From Tetragenococcus halophilus (GTDB taxonomy: Bacteria; Bacillota; Bacilli; Lactobacillales; Enterococcaceae): a stretch of 44,927 bases of DNA. Shown one piece after another: positions 26,132 through 36,645 of the stretch (within the stretch, counting starts at the first letter, position 1; each line of letters opens with the position of its first letter). The position numbers and the translations under genes are program-made. The notes below the pieces were generated by a model. It ran no database searches and was not told the DNA's origin. It worked only from the letters and a program-made list of their open reading frames with translations. The DNA is taken from assembly GCF_021474685.1 (NCBI RefSeq), contig NZ_JAKEIT010000020.1:1-44927 (forward strand), given 5' to 3'.

Positions 26132-27427
26132 CTATCTTTTATTTGATCGTTTTGATTTTTTATCCGTAAATGAAACATCATGAAAAGAGTCAAGAAACTC
26201 TTGGTTTGTCTTTGTTTTTTTCAAGAAGCTTATAAATTGTTCCGTATACTCTAAAGAATCACCCAACATATTATTACGCAAACGCCAAGTTTCTTCTAAT
26301 TGCTCCGAACTCATTAACAATTCTTCTTTACGAGTGCTAGAGCGTTTCAGATCAATTGCCGGGAATACTCGTCGTTCGGCTAATTGACGGGAAAGATGCA
26401 TTTCCATATTTCCTGTACCTTTAAATTCTTCATAAATCACATCATCCATGCGACTGCCAGTATCTACTAAAGCCGTGGCTAAAACGGTTAAACTCCCGCC
26501 TTCTTCAATATTTCTGGCAGCGCCAAAGAATTTTTTAGGTTTATATAAAGCTGCTGGATCAATCCCACCGCTTAATGTACGTCCGCTGGGTGGCACAACC
26601 AAATTATACGCACGTGCTAAACGCGTAATACTGTCCATTAAAATAACGACATCACGTTTATCCTCAACTAAACGCATTGCCCGTTCTAAGACTAACTCTG
26701 AAACACGTGTATGATTATTAGGCTGCAGATCAAAAGTGGAATAGACAACCTCACCATCTACACTTCGTTCTAAATCAGTAACCTCTTCAGGGCGCTCATC
26801 AATTAAGAGCACAATTAACTCTACATCAGGATAATTTTCTGTAATCCCGTTGGCAACCTCTTTTATAATACTAGTTTTCCCTGCTTTAGGAGGTGCAACA
26901 ATCAGCCCACGTTGCCCAAAGCCAACGGGGGAAAATAAATCCATAATTCTTGTAGAAATTCTTCCTGGTGTGGTTTCTAATGTAAACGGCGTTTCTGGAT
27001 AAAGTGCTGTTAAAGCTGGAAAATGGGGACGTTTTTTGGCTTCTTCCGGGTTTTTCCCATTAACACTTTCAACATGCATCAAACCATAATAACGTTCAGA
27101 TTCTTTAGGAGGACGTGCTTTACCTGCAACCTTGTCCCCATTTCTTAAACTGAAACGACGAATTTGTGAATTGGAAATATAAATATCTTCAGCACTTGGT
27201 CCATAGTTAATCGGACGCAAAAAACCGTAACTGTCTTGTGAAATAATGTCTAAAATTCCTTCCATATAGAAGAAACCTTGTTTTTCCGCTTGTGCGCGAA
27301 TAACAGCCAAAGATAATTCTTTTTTGTTCATTTGACTATAATACGAAATTTTAAAATCTCGTGCGTAATTATAGATTTCTTTTAGCGTCATATTGTCTAA
27401 TTCCGCCATTGTTAAATAGTCGCTCAT
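26132..27427 (-). CDS. rho: Transcription termination factor Rho
   Basis: The 431-residue protein has the N-terminal Rho helical domain, an RNA-binding cold-shock-like domain ([20 protein letters not shown]), the Walker A loop [17 protein letters not shown], and the Q and R loops ([21 protein letters not shown]). It is the hexameric RNA-dependent ATPase that releases transcripts. The start overlaps the murA stop by 4 bp, so murA and rho form an operon with rpmE2 downstream. Confidence 0.97.
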   Translation of the reverse strand: MSDYLTMAELDNMTLKEIYNYARDFKISYYSQMNKKELSLAVIRAQAEKQGFFYMEGILDIISQDSYGFLRPINYGPSAEDIYISNSQIRRFSLRNGDKVAGKARPPKESERYYGLMHVESVNGKNPEEAKKRPHFPALTALYPETPFTLETTPGRISTRIMDLFSPVGFGQRGLIVAPPKAGKTSIIKEVANGITENYPDVELIVLLIDERPEEVTDLERSVDGEVVYSTFDLQPNNHTRVSELVLERAMRLVEDKRDVVILMDSITRLARAYNLVVPPSGRTLSGGIDPAALYKPKKFFGAARNIEEGGSLTVLATALVDTGSRMDDVIYEEFKGTGNMEMHLSRQLAERRVFPAIDLKRSSTRKEELLMSSEQLEETWRLRNNMLGDSLEYTEQFISFLKKTKTNQEFLDSFHDVSFTDKKSKRSNKR

Positions 27428-28689
27428 TTTTCATCCTCTACCATTTCTATATCGGCTCCTAGCTTTGTTAATTTCTCAATAATATGATCATAACCACGCA
27501 AAATATATTCTACACCACCAATAGTTGTAGTGCCTTCTGCCATCAAACCGGCAATAACCAAGCAAGCCCCTGCTCGCAAGTCGGAGGCTTCTACTTCTGC
27601 ACCATGTAATTGACTAGAACCATTAATAATCATCGTATTTCCTTCAATCGAAGCATTGGCACCCATACGAACCAATTCTGGAATATGATTAATACGTTTA
27701 GAATAAATCGTATCGATAACCTCAGAACTCCCGTTTGCTTTTAGTAAAAGCGGCGTAAGTGGTTGCTGTAAATCAGTAGCTAAACCTGGATAAGGATAGG
27801 TTTTTACAGATACTGCTTGTAAGTTTTCTGTCTTAGGCACATAAATTGCGTCTTCAGTAATGTCTAACTCCACACCAATTTCTTCTAATTTAGAAATATA
27901 ACTATCCAAGTGTTCATAAATAACATTTTTGATTTTAACACCTTCACCACAAGCAGCCGCCATAGCCAAATAAGTTCCTGCTTCAATTCGATCGGGAATA
28001 ATCGCATGACGACAACCATGTAGATTTTCCACACCTTCGATACGAATCTCATCTGTACCAGCACCACGAATTTTGGCGCCCATATTATTCAACAAAGTAG
28101 CTACATCAATAATTTCTGGCTCTCTTGCGGCATTTTCAATAATCGTACGTCCTTTGGCTTTTACAGCAGCTAACATAACGTTAATCGTAGCGCCAATAGA
28201 AACCATATCCAAGAAAATACGGTCTCCTTGCAGTCCTTCTTCTTTCGTACGTAAATACATGGCACCGTGTTCGTTTGTCACTTGCGCCCCTAAGGTTTCA
28301 AAACCTTTAATATGTAAATTGATCGGCCGTGGACCTAGATCGCAACCACCGGGTAACCCCACTACGCCTTCGCCAAATTTGCCTAACAAAGCGCCCATAA
28401 AATAATAAGAAGCACGTAAACTATTAATTTTTCCACTTGGCATCGGAACAGAAACAATATGAGTTGGATCAATTTCAAGTTGATTATTTTCAAAAGTGGT
28501 TTTTACACCCATGATTTCGAGGATTTCAATTAAAGAATGGACATCTTGAATGTCGGGTACTCCTTCAAGTGTAACCGGAGAATCTGCTAAAATTGCAGCG
28601 GGGATCAAAGCGACGGCACTATTTTTAGCTCCGCTAACAGCTACTTCACCTGACAACGGTTGGCCGCCGTGAATCACAAATTTTTTCAT
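27424..28689 (-). CDS. murA: UDP-N-acetylglucosamine 1-carboxyvinyltransferase
   Basis: The protein of about 421 residues catalyses the first committed step of peptidoglycan precursor synthesis, using phosphoenolpyruvate. The catalytic Cys116 lies in [13 protein letters not shown], the site alkylated by fosfomycin. [13 protein letters not shown] at the N terminus and [15 protein letters not shown] near the end are also standard. Low-GC Gram-positives usually have two MurA paralogues; the copy beside rho corresponds to the second (MurZ/MurAB). The ATG at 28689 was chosen because AGGTGA precedes it; the GTG at 28698 overlaps that site. Confidence 0.95.
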   Translation of the reverse strand: MKKFVIHGGQPLSGEVAVSGAKNSAVALIPAAILADSPVTLEGVPDIQDVHSLIEILEIMGVKTTFENNQLEIDPTHIVSVPMPSGKINSLRASYYFMGALLGKFGEGVVGLPGGCDLGPRPINLHIKGFETLGAQVTNEHGAMYLRTKEEGLQGDRIFLDMVSIGATINVMLAAVKAKGRTIIENAAREPEIIDVATLLNNMGAKIRGAGTDEIRIEGVENLHGCRHAIIPDRIEAGTYLAMAAACGEGVKIKNVIYEHLDSYISKLEEIGVELDITEDAIYVPKTENLQAVSVKTYPYPGLATDLQQPLTPLLLKANGSSEVIDTIYSKRINHIPELVRMGANASIEGNTMIINGSSQLHGAEVEASDLRAGACLVIAGLMAEGTTTIGGVEYILRGYDHIIEKLTKLGADIEMVEDEK

Positions 28690-28770
28690 TTTTTTCACCT
28701 ATTAATTATTTTTTAATGTAATTATACATACGAACCTTATTCTACCATAATAAGAAACTTGAAAAAAGCT

Positions 28771-28805
28771 AAAAAAACTCACGAACCAATGTTTTGGTCC
28801 GTGAG
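28771..28805 (-). terminator. fba terminator
   Basis: CTCACGAACCAA pairs with TTGGTCCGTGAG, with an A7 run on the left that reads as T on the minus strand. It ends the fba transcript. Confidence 0.85.
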
Positions 28806-28823
28806 AGCTATCGAAAGGATGAG

Positions 28824-29693
28824 TTAAGCTTTATCAGCTGAACCGAACCAATCGATATGATTTTTAGCTTCCTTGATAATTGCTTCTTTACCAGGTGCCA
28901 ATAATTTACGAGGGTCAAAGCCTTTGCCTTGTTGGTCTTTGCCATCTTCAATGTATTGACGAGTTGCTTTAGCAAATGCAATTTGGAATTCAGTGTTTAC
29001 GTTAACCTTTGAAATCCCCATTGTAATAGCTTTTTCAATTTGGTCTTGTGGAATACCTGAACCACCATGTAGTACTAATGGCACATCTTTACCTACAGCT
29101 TCTGTGATAGCTTGTAAATGGTCAAAGTCTAAACCTTTCCAGTTTTCAGGGTATACACCGTGGATATTACCAATACCACAAGCTAGAAAGTCAATACCTG
29201 TATTAACCATTTGAATACATTCGTCGATATCAGCTAATTCACCTGTACCTACAATGCCGTCTTCTTCGCCACCAATTGTTCCTACTTCACATTCAACAGA
29301 CATACCTTTTGCATGTGCTTTTTTGACAACATCTTTTGTTTTTGCCAGGTTTTCTTCAAAAGGAAGAGATGAACCATCAAACATTACTGAAGTATATCCA
29401 GCTTCGATACATTCTAACGCATGTTCATATTCACCATGGTCTAAATGAAGAACAACAGGAACGGTAATGTTCATTGAATCAATTAAGTTATTTACCATAT
29501 CAACAACTAATTTGTAACCGCCCATGTATTTTGCAGCGCCCATAGAAGTTTGGATTAATACTGGTGCATTTTTTTCTTGCGCAGATTGAAGAATCGCTTG
29601 GGTCCATTCTAAGTTGTTTGTGTTATAAGCGCCAATTGCATACCCATTCTTACGTGCTTCCTTAAAAATTTCTGAGCCTGATACTAATGGCAT
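28824..29693 (-). CDS. fba: Fructose-bisphosphate aldolase, class II
   Basis: The 289-residue glycolytic zinc aldolase shows VVLHLDHGEYEH, VECEVGTIGGEEDG, CGIGNIHGVYPENW and VLHGGSGIPQDQ. These are the zinc and phosphate-binding motifs of FbaA. It has AGGAGG before the ATG and is monocistronic with its own terminator. It is the housekeeping copy; the 18714-19553 gene is a divergent relative. Confidence 0.96.
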   Translation of the reverse strand: MPLVSGSEIFKEARKNGYAIGAYNTNNLEWTQAILQSAQEKNAPVLIQTSMGAAKYMGGYKLVVDMVNNLIDSMNITVPVVLHLDHGEYEHALECIEAGYTSVMFDGSSLPFEENLAKTKDVVKKAHAKGMSVECEVGTIGGEEDGIVGTGELADIDECIQMVNTGIDFLACGIGNIHGVYPENWKGLDFDHLQAITEAVGKDVPLVLHGGSGIPQDQIEKAITMGISKVNVNTEFQIAFAKATRQYIEDGKDQQGKGFDPRKLLAPGKEAIIKEAKNHIDWFGSADKA

Positions 29694-29729
29694 AATAGTT
29701 TCCTCCTAAATTTTAATTGAACGTTTTTT

Positions 29730-29746
29730 ACTAAGTCTTACTTAGT
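29730..29746. promoter_or_regulatory. Inverted repeat upstream of fba
   Basis: ACTAAGT (29730-29736) and ACTTAGT (29740-29746) form a perfect 7-bp inverted repeat with a 3-bp centre, about 37 bp before the fba start. It could be an operator or a short RNA hairpin. No matching regulator is recognised. Confidence 0.4.
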
Positions 29747-29920
29747 CAACATCTTTATTTTAGCAAATTATTCCAATTTTTTCTACTAAATCTAGAGGAT
29801 TCTGTCGATTTTCCAACTTTTTCGCGTCTTGAACACCAGAAAATAAGAAAATTTTCAGAAAAGAAACGAACTTTATCATTCTTTAAAAGCCTGTATAAGA
29901 AATATCTCACTATGATTTAA

Positions 29921-29954
29921 AAAACTCGAAAAGCTTCTCTCAGCTTTTCGAGTT
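29921..29954 (-). terminator. pyrG terminator
   Basis: AACTCGAAAAGCT pairs with AGCTTTTCGAGTT around a 6-nt loop, with a T-rich tract on the minus strand. Confidence 0.85.
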
Positions 29955-29962
29955 AAAATACT

Positions 29963-31570
29963 TTAATCTTCTTTTGATTCCAAGGAGGCTTCCACAAAAC
30001 CTTTAATTAATTTTTGTGGACGATTCGGACGAGAGATTAATTCTGGATGGAACTGACAACCAACAAAGAATTTATTTTCAGGAACTTCTACAATTTCTAC
30101 TAAATGGTTATCTGGAGATACACCAGAGAAAACCATACCACTTTCTGCAAAAGTATCACGGAAATCATTATTAAATTCATAGCGGTGGCGATGACGTTCT
30201 TGTACCACTTCTTCTTCTTGATAAGCTTGTGCTGTTTTCGTTCCTTTTTGCAGTTTACAAGGATAAAGCCCTAGACGTAGCGTTCCACCTAGATCCTCTA
30301 CTCCTTCTTGATCAGTCATCAGATCAATAACATTGTATAGCGTTTCTGGATCTCTTTCGGTAGTATTAGCGCCTTCTAAGCCAATCACATTTCTGGCAAA
30401 TTCAACACAAGCCATCTGCATACCTAAACAAATCCCTAAAAATGGGACGTCATTTTCTCTTGCGTAACGAATGGTTTCGATTTTACCTTCAATTCCGCGA
30501 TCCCCAAAACCGCCAGGAACCAAAATACCATCGACATTACCTAATATATCTTCTACATTTTCAGCAGTAATTTCAGCGGAATTTATCAGTTCAACATCAA
30601 TATCTGAATTATAACAAAAGCCAGAGTGTTTTAATGCTTCAATAACTGAAATATAAGCATCAGGTAGCTCAACATACTTTCCTACAATAGCAATACGGAC
30701 AGTCTTTTGTAAGTTCAGTACACGATCAACTAAACCTTGCCATTCTGTCATATCTGCTTCTGGTGCGTCTAGATTCAGATGGTCTAAAACAATTTTGTCC
30801 ATTTTTTGTTTTTGTAAATTTAATGGAATAGAGTAAAGTGTATCAACATCACGAGATTCAATTACAGCTTCCGGCGCAACATCACAAAACTGCGCTAGCT
30901 TATTTTTCATCCCTTGAGAAATCGCTTCTTCAGTTCGTACCACTAAAATATTGGGTTGAATGCCTAAGCCTCGCAATTCTTTTACGCTATGTTGAGTAGG
31001 TTTCGTCTTCATTTCCCCTGCTGCTTTTAAATACGGGATTAAGGTAGTATGAATATAAAGCACGTTATCTGAACCTACGTCCCCTTTCATTTGTCGTAGT
31101 GCTTCCAAAAAAGGTAAGGACTCGATATCACCAACAGTACCGCCAACTTCTGTAATAATGACGTCTGAATCCGTCATATTAGCTGCGCGCATAATTTTTT
31201 CTTTGATCTCATTGGTTATATGCGGAATGACTTGAACCGTAGCGCCTAAGTACTCGCCTTTTCTTTCTTTACGAATAACTTCTGAATAAACTTTTCCCGT
31301 AGTAACATTAGAATATTGGTTTAAATTAATATCAATAAACCGTTCGTAATGTCCTAGATCCAAATCGGTTTCTGCGCCATCATCTGTTACAAATACTTCC
31401 CCATGTTGATATGGACTCATTGTGCCTGGGTCGACATTAATATAAGGGTCGAACTTTTGGATCGTTACTTTCAATCCACGGTTTTTTAATAAACGACCTA
31501 AAGAAGCCGCTACAATCCCCTTTCCGATAGACGAAACAACGCCGCCAGTTACAAAAATGTATTTGGTCAT
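29963..31570 (-). CDS. pyrG: CTP synthase
   Basis: The 535-residue enzyme makes CTP from UTP with ATP and glutamine. The N-terminal synthetase domain has [17 protein letters not shown] and [16 protein letters not shown]. The C-terminal glutaminase domain has the nucleophile elbow GICLGMQMA and the His-Glu pair CQFHPE. The usual upstream neighbour rpoE is not present; glnA lies there instead. A 120-nt leader with a terminator and a GGGC transcription start indicates control by CTP level. Confidence 0.97.
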   Translation of the reverse strand: MTKYIFVTGGVVSSIGKGIVAASLGRLLKNRGLKVTIQKFDPYINVDPGTMSPYQHGEVFVTDDGAETDLDLGHYERFIDINLNQYSNVTTGKVYSEVIRKERKGEYLGATVQVIPHITNEIKEKIMRAANMTDSDVIITEVGGTVGDIESLPFLEALRQMKGDVGSDNVLYIHTTLIPYLKAAGEMKTKPTQHSVKELRGLGIQPNILVVRTEEAISQGMKNKLAQFCDVAPEAVIESRDVDTLYSIPLNLQKQKMDKIVLDHLNLDAPEADMTEWQGLVDRVLNLQKTVRIAIVGKYVELPDAYISVIEALKHSGFCYNSDIDVELINSAEITAENVEDILGNVDGILVPGGFGDRGIEGKIETIRYARENDVPFLGICLGMQMACVEFARNVIGLEGANTTERDPETLYNVIDLMTDQEGVEDLGGTLRLGLYPCKLQKGTKTAQAYQEEEVVQERHRHRYEFNNDFRDTFAESGMVFSGVSPDNHLVEIVEVPENKFFVGCQFHPELISRPNRPQKLIKGFVEASLESKED

Positions 31571-31616
31571 AACAAAAAACTCCTTATCCTTTTTTCAGGT
31601 GCTGTTTTTAGAAATA

Positions 31617-31651
31617 AAAGAAAACTCCCTATTCAGTTTGAATAGGGAGCA
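31617..31651 (-). terminator. pyrG leader attenuator
   Basis: On the minus strand GCTCCCTATTC and GAATAGGGAG form a stem followed by TTTTCTTTT, about 50 bp before pyrG. The 5-prime strand CTCCCT is complementary to a run of G, as needed for the known pyrG mechanism. Confidence 0.85.
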
Positions 31652-31690
31652 TTATTTACTAAAACGATCATAGCTCTTTAATATAAGAGC

Positions 31691-31730
31691 GCCCAAGCAA
31701 AATATTACCTTGTTCATTTAAGAAAGTCAA
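31691..31730 (-). promoter_or_regulatory. pyrG promoter with GGGC start (CTP-sensing)
   Basis: TTGACT (31725-31730) and TAATAT (31702-31707) are 17 bp apart, and a GGGC start (first G at 31694) lies 7 bp after the -10. In Bacillus, low CTP makes polymerase stutter and add extra G at such a start. The G-run then pairs with the attenuator and blocks termination. All three elements are present here. Confidence 0.85.
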
Positions 31731-31749
31731 TCGTTAAAAAACAATTTTA

Positions 31750-33090
31750 TTAATAAAGTTCTAAATACTGATCTCTTTCCCAATCTGATACAGTTTGTCT
31801 AAAGGCTGCCCATTCCATTTGTTTTGCTTCAACAAAGTTTTCATAGATATGAGTTCCTAAAGCATTAATCATTACTTCATCATCTCTTAATTCTTTAAGT
31901 GCATTATGAAGTGTGGAAGGTAAATCAAAAATTTGTGCCGTTTCACGTTCTTCTTCACTCATCACATAAATATTGCGATCCACACCTTCTGGCGCTACCA
32001 TTTCGTTTTGAACGCCATCTAGTCCGGCTTCCAACAAAGCAGCAAGTGCCAAATAAGGATTCGCTGAAGGATCAACTGAACGCAACTCCAAACGAGTAGA
32101 CAAGCCTCTTGAAGAAGGAACACGAATCAGTGGTGAACGATTATGTCCTGACCAAGCCACATGTACAGGCGCTTCATATCCGGGTACTAAGCGTTTATAT
32201 GAATTAACTGTCGGATCACAAACGGCGGTATATGCTCGCGCATGTTTAATTAAACCAGCCAAGAATTGATAAGCCGTTTTACTTAGCTCCAACTCGCCGC
32301 TTTCATCATAAAAGGCGTTTTCTTTTCCCTTAAATAAAGACATATTGCAATGCATGCCAGAACCAGCTATTCCTTCCATTGGCTTAGGCATGAAAGTCGC
32401 ATGTAAATTATATTTTCTAGCAATCGTTTTAACCACTAACTTAAAGGTTTGTATGCTATCACAAGCATCGACAGCATCTGCATATTTAAAATCGATCTCA
32501 TGTTGTCCTGGTGCTGCCTCATGATGAGAGGCTTCTACTTCATAGCCTAGTTTTTCTAACTCTAACACAATATCACGTCGGCAATTCTCCCCTAAATCCA
32601 TAGGAGCAAAATCAAAGTATCCGCCATGATCATTCAAATGTTGAGTGATATTTTGATTTTGGTCAAGTTGAAATAAGAAAAATTCTGGCTCTGGCCCTAG
32701 TTCAAAAGAAGAAAATCCTAATTCTTGCATATGTCTTAATACCCGTTTTAAGTTTCCACGAGGGTCGCCCGCAAACGGTGTACCATCAGCATTGTAAATA
32801 TCACAAATTAAACGACCCACTTTACCATGTTCAGCTTCCCAGGGAAAAATCATCCAAGTGGTTAAATCAGGATATAGGTACATATCACTTTCTTCAATGC
32901 GCACAAATCCTTCAATAGAAGAACCATCGAACATCATTTTTTGGTCCAGTACTTTATCCATCTGACTGATCGGTACTTCTACATTTTTTATCATACCACT
33001 AATATCGGTAAACATTAGTCGTAAAAATCGAACATTTTCTTTTTTGGCAATCTCTTTAATCTGTTCTGCGGTATAATCTACTTTTGGCAT
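31750..33090 (-). CDS. glnA: Glutamine synthetase, type I
   Basis: The 446-residue enzyme makes glutamine from glutamate and ammonia. It shows [20 protein letters not shown], the ATP-binding [12 protein letters not shown] and the [15 protein letters not shown] loop. It lacks the tyrosine adenylylation region of enterobacterial enzymes, as expected for the Gram-positive alpha form that is controlled by feedback and by GlnR. It lies 56 bp after glnR on the same transcript. Confidence 0.97.
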   Translation of the reverse strand: MPKVDYTAEQIKEIAKKENVRFLRLMFTDISGMIKNVEVPISQMDKVLDQKMMFDGSSIEGFVRIEESDMYLYPDLTTWMIFPWEAEHGKVGRLICDIYNADGTPFAGDPRGNLKRVLRHMQELGFSSFELGPEPEFFLFQLDQNQNITQHLNDHGGYFDFAPMDLGENCRRDIVLELEKLGYEVEASHHEAAPGQHEIDFKYADAVDACDSIQTFKLVVKTIARKYNLHATFMPKPMEGIAGSGMHCNMSLFKGKENAFYDESGELELSKTAYQFLAGLIKHARAYTAVCDPTVNSYKRLVPGYEAPVHVAWSGHNRSPLIRVPSSRGLSTRLELRSVDPSANPYLALAALLEAGLDGVQNEMVAPEGVDRNIYVMSEEERETAQIFDLPSTLHNALKELRDDEVMINALGTHIYENFVEAKQMEWAAFRQTVSDWERDQYLELY

Positions 33091-33146
33091 ATATTTTTCC
33101 TTCCTTTACGGCGGTTTGTAGTAAGAGACAAGTAAGTACGGTAAAA

Positions 33147-33527
33147 CTATAGCTTAGGGCGTTGAGAATCAAAAGGACCTTTGGGATTGAGTCCACCTTG
33201 GGATAAAATTTCATCATAAAAAATACGTCGGACATCTTTATCTGTTAACGGTTTTTTATTTTTTGCTTGTTTTTCTTCTTCTTTTCGCATCTTATAAACA
33301 TGCTTGATACCGGCCATATTTAAACCATCTGAAAGATAATCTTTAATTTCTAGCAGGATATCTATATCATTTAAAGAATATAGACGTCGATTGCCTTCGC
33401 TTCTTTCAGGATGAATTAAATCTTGTTCTTCATAGTAACGAATTTGGCGCGCGCTTAAATCCGTTAATTTAATGACTGTACCAATTGGAAAAACTGACAT
33501 TGAACGCCGCAGCTCTTTTTCACTCAT
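33147..33527 (-). CDS. glnR: MerR-family nitrogen regulator GlnR
   Basis: The 126-residue protein has a MerR helix-turn-helix (TVIKLTDLSARQIRYYEEQDLIHPERSEGNRRLYS) and a short C-terminal tail that in Bacillus GlnR senses glutamine-bound GlnA. It represses the glnRA operon in nitrogen excess. The two GlnR boxes at its own promoter support this. Confidence 0.95.
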   Translation of the reverse strand: MSEKELRRSMSVFPIGTVIKLTDLSARQIRYYEEQDLIHPERSEGNRRLYSLNDIDILLEIKDYLSDGLNMAGIKHVYKMRKEEEKQAKNKKPLTDKDVRRIFYDEILSQGGLNPKGPFDSQRPKL

Positions 33528-33569
33528 AGGCTTACTCCTCTTTCTTTCATTCGGTCAAGCTACCTAGCA

Positions 33570-33622
33570 ACTATACCAATTTATGTTATAGCTGTCAACA
33601 GTTTATGTTATAAAAGCTAACA
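33570..33622 (-). promoter_or_regulatory. glnRA promoter with paired GlnR boxes
   Basis: TTGACA (33593-33598) and TATAGT (33570-33575) are 17 bp apart on the minus strand. Two GlnR-type boxes with the TGTNA-N7-TNACA form are present: TGTTA-N7-TAACA (33606-33622, perfect) and TGTTA-N7-CAACA (33584-33600, one mismatch). They are 22 bp apart and the inner one covers the -35 element. This is the standard autorepression layout. Confidence 0.9.
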
Positions 33623-33623
33623 C

Positions 33624-33655
33624 AAAATAAGAGCAGTCAGACAATCCCGCTGCTC
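33624..33655 (-). terminator. hflX terminator
   Basis: GAGCAG (33631-33636) pairs with CTGCTC (33650-33655) directly after the hflX stop, with TTATTTTG following on the minus strand. Confidence 0.65.
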
Positions 33656-34900
33656 CTACTTTGCCTGTTCCATACGAGTAATAGCAAAAGAGTGCTCTTT
33701 AGCAAAACCTTTGGCTACATACTGCTGTTTTTCTTCTTCAAAATCGGTTGAAACAAGCAATGTATTTTGTTTTAATTTTTCTAACAAACGTCCTTCATCC
33801 GGCGCTAAAACTAAAGTATAAGGCTGTAATTTTTCCTTCATAATTGATTGGATCGCTTCAATGAGTTTATCCTTACTAGCAGGATCTTTTGCTGAAACTA
33901 AGACATAAGGAAACAATGTGGGAACAAATTGCTCTTTATCTATCAAATCCGCTTTATTATAAACCACCAAAACTGGAATTTGACGCAATTGCAAGTCGTC
34001 CATCAACTTTAAAACCGTTTGCTCTTGTTGCTGCCGATTTTCAGCAGAAGCGTCAATCACGTGCAGTAATAAGTCCATATTTTGACTTTCTTCCAAAGTT
34101 GAGTGAAAAGCGTCAATTAATTGCGTGGGTAAGTCTTGTATAAAACCAACTGTATCAGTAATCGTGACTTCAAAACCTTCTGGCAAGCGCCATTTTTTAG
34201 TCAGTGGATCCAGCGTTGCAAATAATTGATTTTCTTCATAAGCATCTGCGCTTGTCAATAAATTAAGTAAGGTCGATTTTCCAGAATTGGTATAGCCAAC
34301 TAGACCAATTTGGTATACTTGTTGTTCATTTCTTTGTTGACGTGTTCTTTGGCGATGTTGCTCCACTTCTTTTAGCTCACGGCGAATACTTGTCATTTTT
34401 TTGCGAATTAAACGTCGATCAGTTTCTAGTTTAGTTTCCCCGGGGCCTCGGGTACCAATACCACCTCCAAGTCGCGACAAGGTTTTTCCTTGACCGATGA
34501 TCCGAGGAAAGGAGTATTCTAATTGCGCCAATTCTACTTGCAGTTTACCTTCTTTGGAACGTGCACGTTTGGCAAAGATATCTAGAATTAACTGAATCCG
34601 ATCAATGGTAGGCGCCTCCAATGCGTCTTCAATAATTTGCCCTTGTCTTGGTGTTAACTCATGGTTAAAAATCACCAAATCGATCGCTTCTTTGTCAATC
34701 GTCTGTCTTAATTCTTCCAACTTTCCTTTACCGATAATGGTTTGATGATCAAATTGTTCTCGATTTTGTTCGATAGAAGAAATCATGGTACCATTAGCAG
34801 TTTGTGCCAAATTTTTCAATTCAAGCATAGATTCTGCGAAATTATGATGATTTTCCGGCGTCTGTACCCCAACTAAAATCACTCGTTCTTTTTTTACCAT
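33656..34900 (-). CDS. hflX: GTPase HflX
   Basis: The protein of about 414 residues has the HflX N-terminal domain (NHELTPRQGQIIEDAL, then ILDIFAKRARSKEGKLQVELAQL), the Gly-rich GGGIGTRGPGETKLETDRR linker and a GTPase domain with GYTNSGKSTLLN, DTVGFIQDLP and NKAD. It splits stalled or stressed 70S ribosomes. The start at 34900 lies one nt after the miaA stop, with AGGTG in the end of miaA. Confidence 0.95.
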   Translation of the reverse strand: MVKKERVILVGVQTPENHHNFAESMLELKNLAQTANGTMISSIEQNREQFDHQTIIGKGKLEELRQTIDKEAIDLVIFNHELTPRQGQIIEDALEAPTIDRIQLILDIFAKRARSKEGKLQVELAQLEYSFPRIIGQGKTLSRLGGGIGTRGPGETKLETDRRLIRKKMTSIRRELKEVEQHRQRTRQQRNEQQVYQIGLVGYTNSGKSTLLNLLTSADAYEENQLFATLDPLTKKWRLPEGFEVTITDTVGFIQDLPTQLIDAFHSTLEESQNMDLLLHVIDASAENRQQQEQTVLKLMDDLQLRQIPVLVVYNKADLIDKEQFVPTLFPYVLVSAKDPASKDKLIEAIQSIMKEKLQPYTLVLAPDEGRLLEKLKQNTLLVSTDFEEEKQQYVAKGFAKEHSFAITRMEQAK

Positions 34901-34901
34901 G

Positions 34902-35819
34902 CTACACCTCCAACCACTGTGCAACTTCTTGTTTTATCTGCGCTATTTCCTGAGGTTCTTGGAACAAATCGAACCAATGAAAAAACATGCGGTTATTAAA
35001 CCAAGTCAACTGTCTTTTGGCATAGCGCCTTGAATTTCGTTTGATAAGATCGGTCGTTTCTTGAAGACTACGTTCTTTGGCAAAGTATGGAAAAAACTCT
35101 TTATAGCCAATTCCTTTGGCTGCCTGACTGTCAGGATATTTTTTTACTAACGCTGCTTCTGTGATAAGTCCACTTTGTATCATATCATCCACACGTGTAT
35201 TAATACGCGCATGCAAAAGCGAACGATCAGTGGTTAGTCCAATCATAAAGCTATCATATAATGGTTTGGGCGCTTTTTCTGGCGCAATAATACTTCTTCC
35301 GGTTTTCTCTTTTACTTCTAAAGCGCGAATAATTTTACGCTGATTGTTCATATGAATCTTTTTAGCAGCTAAAGGGTCCTTTTTTTCTAATAATTCAAAA
35401 AGTGCTTGTGGACCTTCATTTTCTGCAAAAACTTCATATTTATGACGAAGTTTATCATCCTGCTCTTTTTGCGTTGCACCTAATTGATAATCATAAAGGA
35501 GGGATTGAATATACAATCCAGTCCCTCCCACAATAATAGGTAAATGCCCTCTGTTACAAATTTCAGTAATTTTTTGCCGTCCTTGCTTTTGAAAGTCGGC
35601 TGCAGAATAACGATCTCCGATATCACAAATATCGATTAAATGATGAGAGACTCCCTCTTTTTCTTCTTCGGTAACTTTGGCCGTACCGATATCTAATTGT
35701 CGATAAATTTGCATAGAATCACCGCTGATGACTTCACCAGCAAAAGTTTTGGCTAGTTGAATACTTAGACTTGTTTTTCCGACAGCTGTCGGTCCTGCAA
35801 TGACTAACACTTTTTTCAT
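34902..35819 (-). CDS. miaA: tRNA dimethylallyltransferase
   Basis: The 305-residue enzyme adds a dimethylallyl group to A37 of tRNAs reading UNN codons. It shows the P-loop GPTAVGKTSLSIQLA, SGDSMQIYRQLDIGTAK, IVGGTGLYIQSLLYD and a C-terminal RRYAKRQLTWFNNR. Its ATG overlaps the stop of the glycerophosphodiesterase gene, and hflX follows directly, so the three form one operon. Confidence 0.97.
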   Translation of the reverse strand: MKKVLVIAGPTAVGKTSLSIQLAKTFAGEVISGDSMQIYRQLDIGTAKVTEEEKEGVSHHLIDICDIGDRYSAADFQKQGRQKITEICNRGHLPIIVGGTGLYIQSLLYDYQLGATQKEQDDKLRHKYEVFAENEGPQALFELLEKKDPLAAKKIHMNNQRKIIRALEVKEKTGRSIIAPEKAPKPLYDSFMIGLTTDRSLLHARINTRVDDMIQSGLITEAALVKKYPDSQAAKGIGYKEFFPYFAKERSLQETTDLIKRNSRRYAKRQLTWFNNRMFFHWFDLFQEPQEIAQIKQEVAQWLEV

Positions 35820-36553
35820 GTCTTTTGTTGATTCCTTCTCTTAGCCAATTGTATTTCTTCCGGAAAATCAGTAAACGCGCCGGAAACTTGTAGGTCCATT
35901 ACTTTTTTTAAGTTTTCTTCATCATTGACGGTCCATGGACGAACATCAATAGGATAATTAGGAACTTCTGCATCATGTGCCAAGGCCCAATCAAGACTCG
36001 GGTGAATGCCCTTGATATATGACCGATCCATCGCCATATTCGTCGCTTCTTCTGAATCCTTCATTACTAAATCAATTCGCGTTTTAGGTTCAAGTTTATG
36101 AATACGTTCTAATGTATCTAAATTAAAACTGGAATACCAATAAATAAATGGCCATTCTTGACTCAGCATAAGATCCGAAACTTTTTCTTCAATACCCGGA
36201 TAGTCTTCCACATTTGTTTTAAGTTCAATTTCTACGATCCCTCGATAATTTCGTGCAATCAGTAAGTCAGTCACTTCTTTTAATGTAGGCACTTTAGTTG
36301 ATTCATATTTTTCATCAAACCAACTGCCCGCGTTCAATGCCTTTATTTCCGCAAGTGTTTTATCTTTAATAGCGCCCTTACCATTGCTCGTGCGATTTAC
36401 TTGTTCATCATGCATGACAACTAGCTCATTATCTTTCGTTAGTTGAACATCTAATTCAATACCTTCTGCTCCTGCGCGAATTGCTTCAGCAAACGAAGGC
36501 AAAGTATTCTCGGGCCTTGTTCCACTAGCTCCTCTATGAGCAAAAATTTTCAT
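35816..36553 (-). CDS. Glycerophosphodiester phosphodiesterase
   Basis: From the ATG at 36553 the protein has 245 residues and begins MKIFAHRGASGTRPENTLPSF, with the catalytic His-Arg and Glu. GIELDVQLTKDNELVVMHDEQVNR follows with the other metal ligands. It should hydrolyse glycerophosphodiesters to glycerol 3-phosphate and alcohol. An in-frame start at 36646 would add a hydrophobic stretch, but that stretch crosses the upstream terminator, and GGAGTG precedes the chosen ATG. The protein is therefore probably cytoplasmic. Confidence 0.9.
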   Translation of the reverse strand: MKIFAHRGASGTRPENTLPSFAEAIRAGAEGIELDVQLTKDNELVVMHDEQVNRTSNGKGAIKDKTLAEIKALNAGSWFDEKYESTKVPTLKEVTDLLIARNYRGIVEIELKTNVEDYPGIEEKVSDLMLSQEWPFIYWYSSFNLDTLERIHKLEPKTRIDLVMKDSEEATNMAMDRSYIKGIHPSLDWALAHDAEVPNYPIDVRPWTVNDEENLKKVMDLQVSGAFTDFPEEIQLAKRRNQQKT

Positions 36554-36602
36554 CGGTCTCACTCCAATCAGAGATATTGTAACATGTAACGATAAAATCA
36601 AC

Positions 36603-36640
36603 AAAAAAAAAGAAGAAACAGCGCTTTGTCTCTTCTTTTG
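36603..36640 (-). terminator. Terminator of the upstream membrane protein gene
   Basis: AGAAGAAACA pairs with TGTCTCTTCT around a 6-nt loop, with A8 on the left reading as a T-run on the minus strand. It lies between the coiled-coil protein gene and the phosphodiesterase gene. Confidence 0.75.
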
Positions 36641-36645
36641 GCTCA

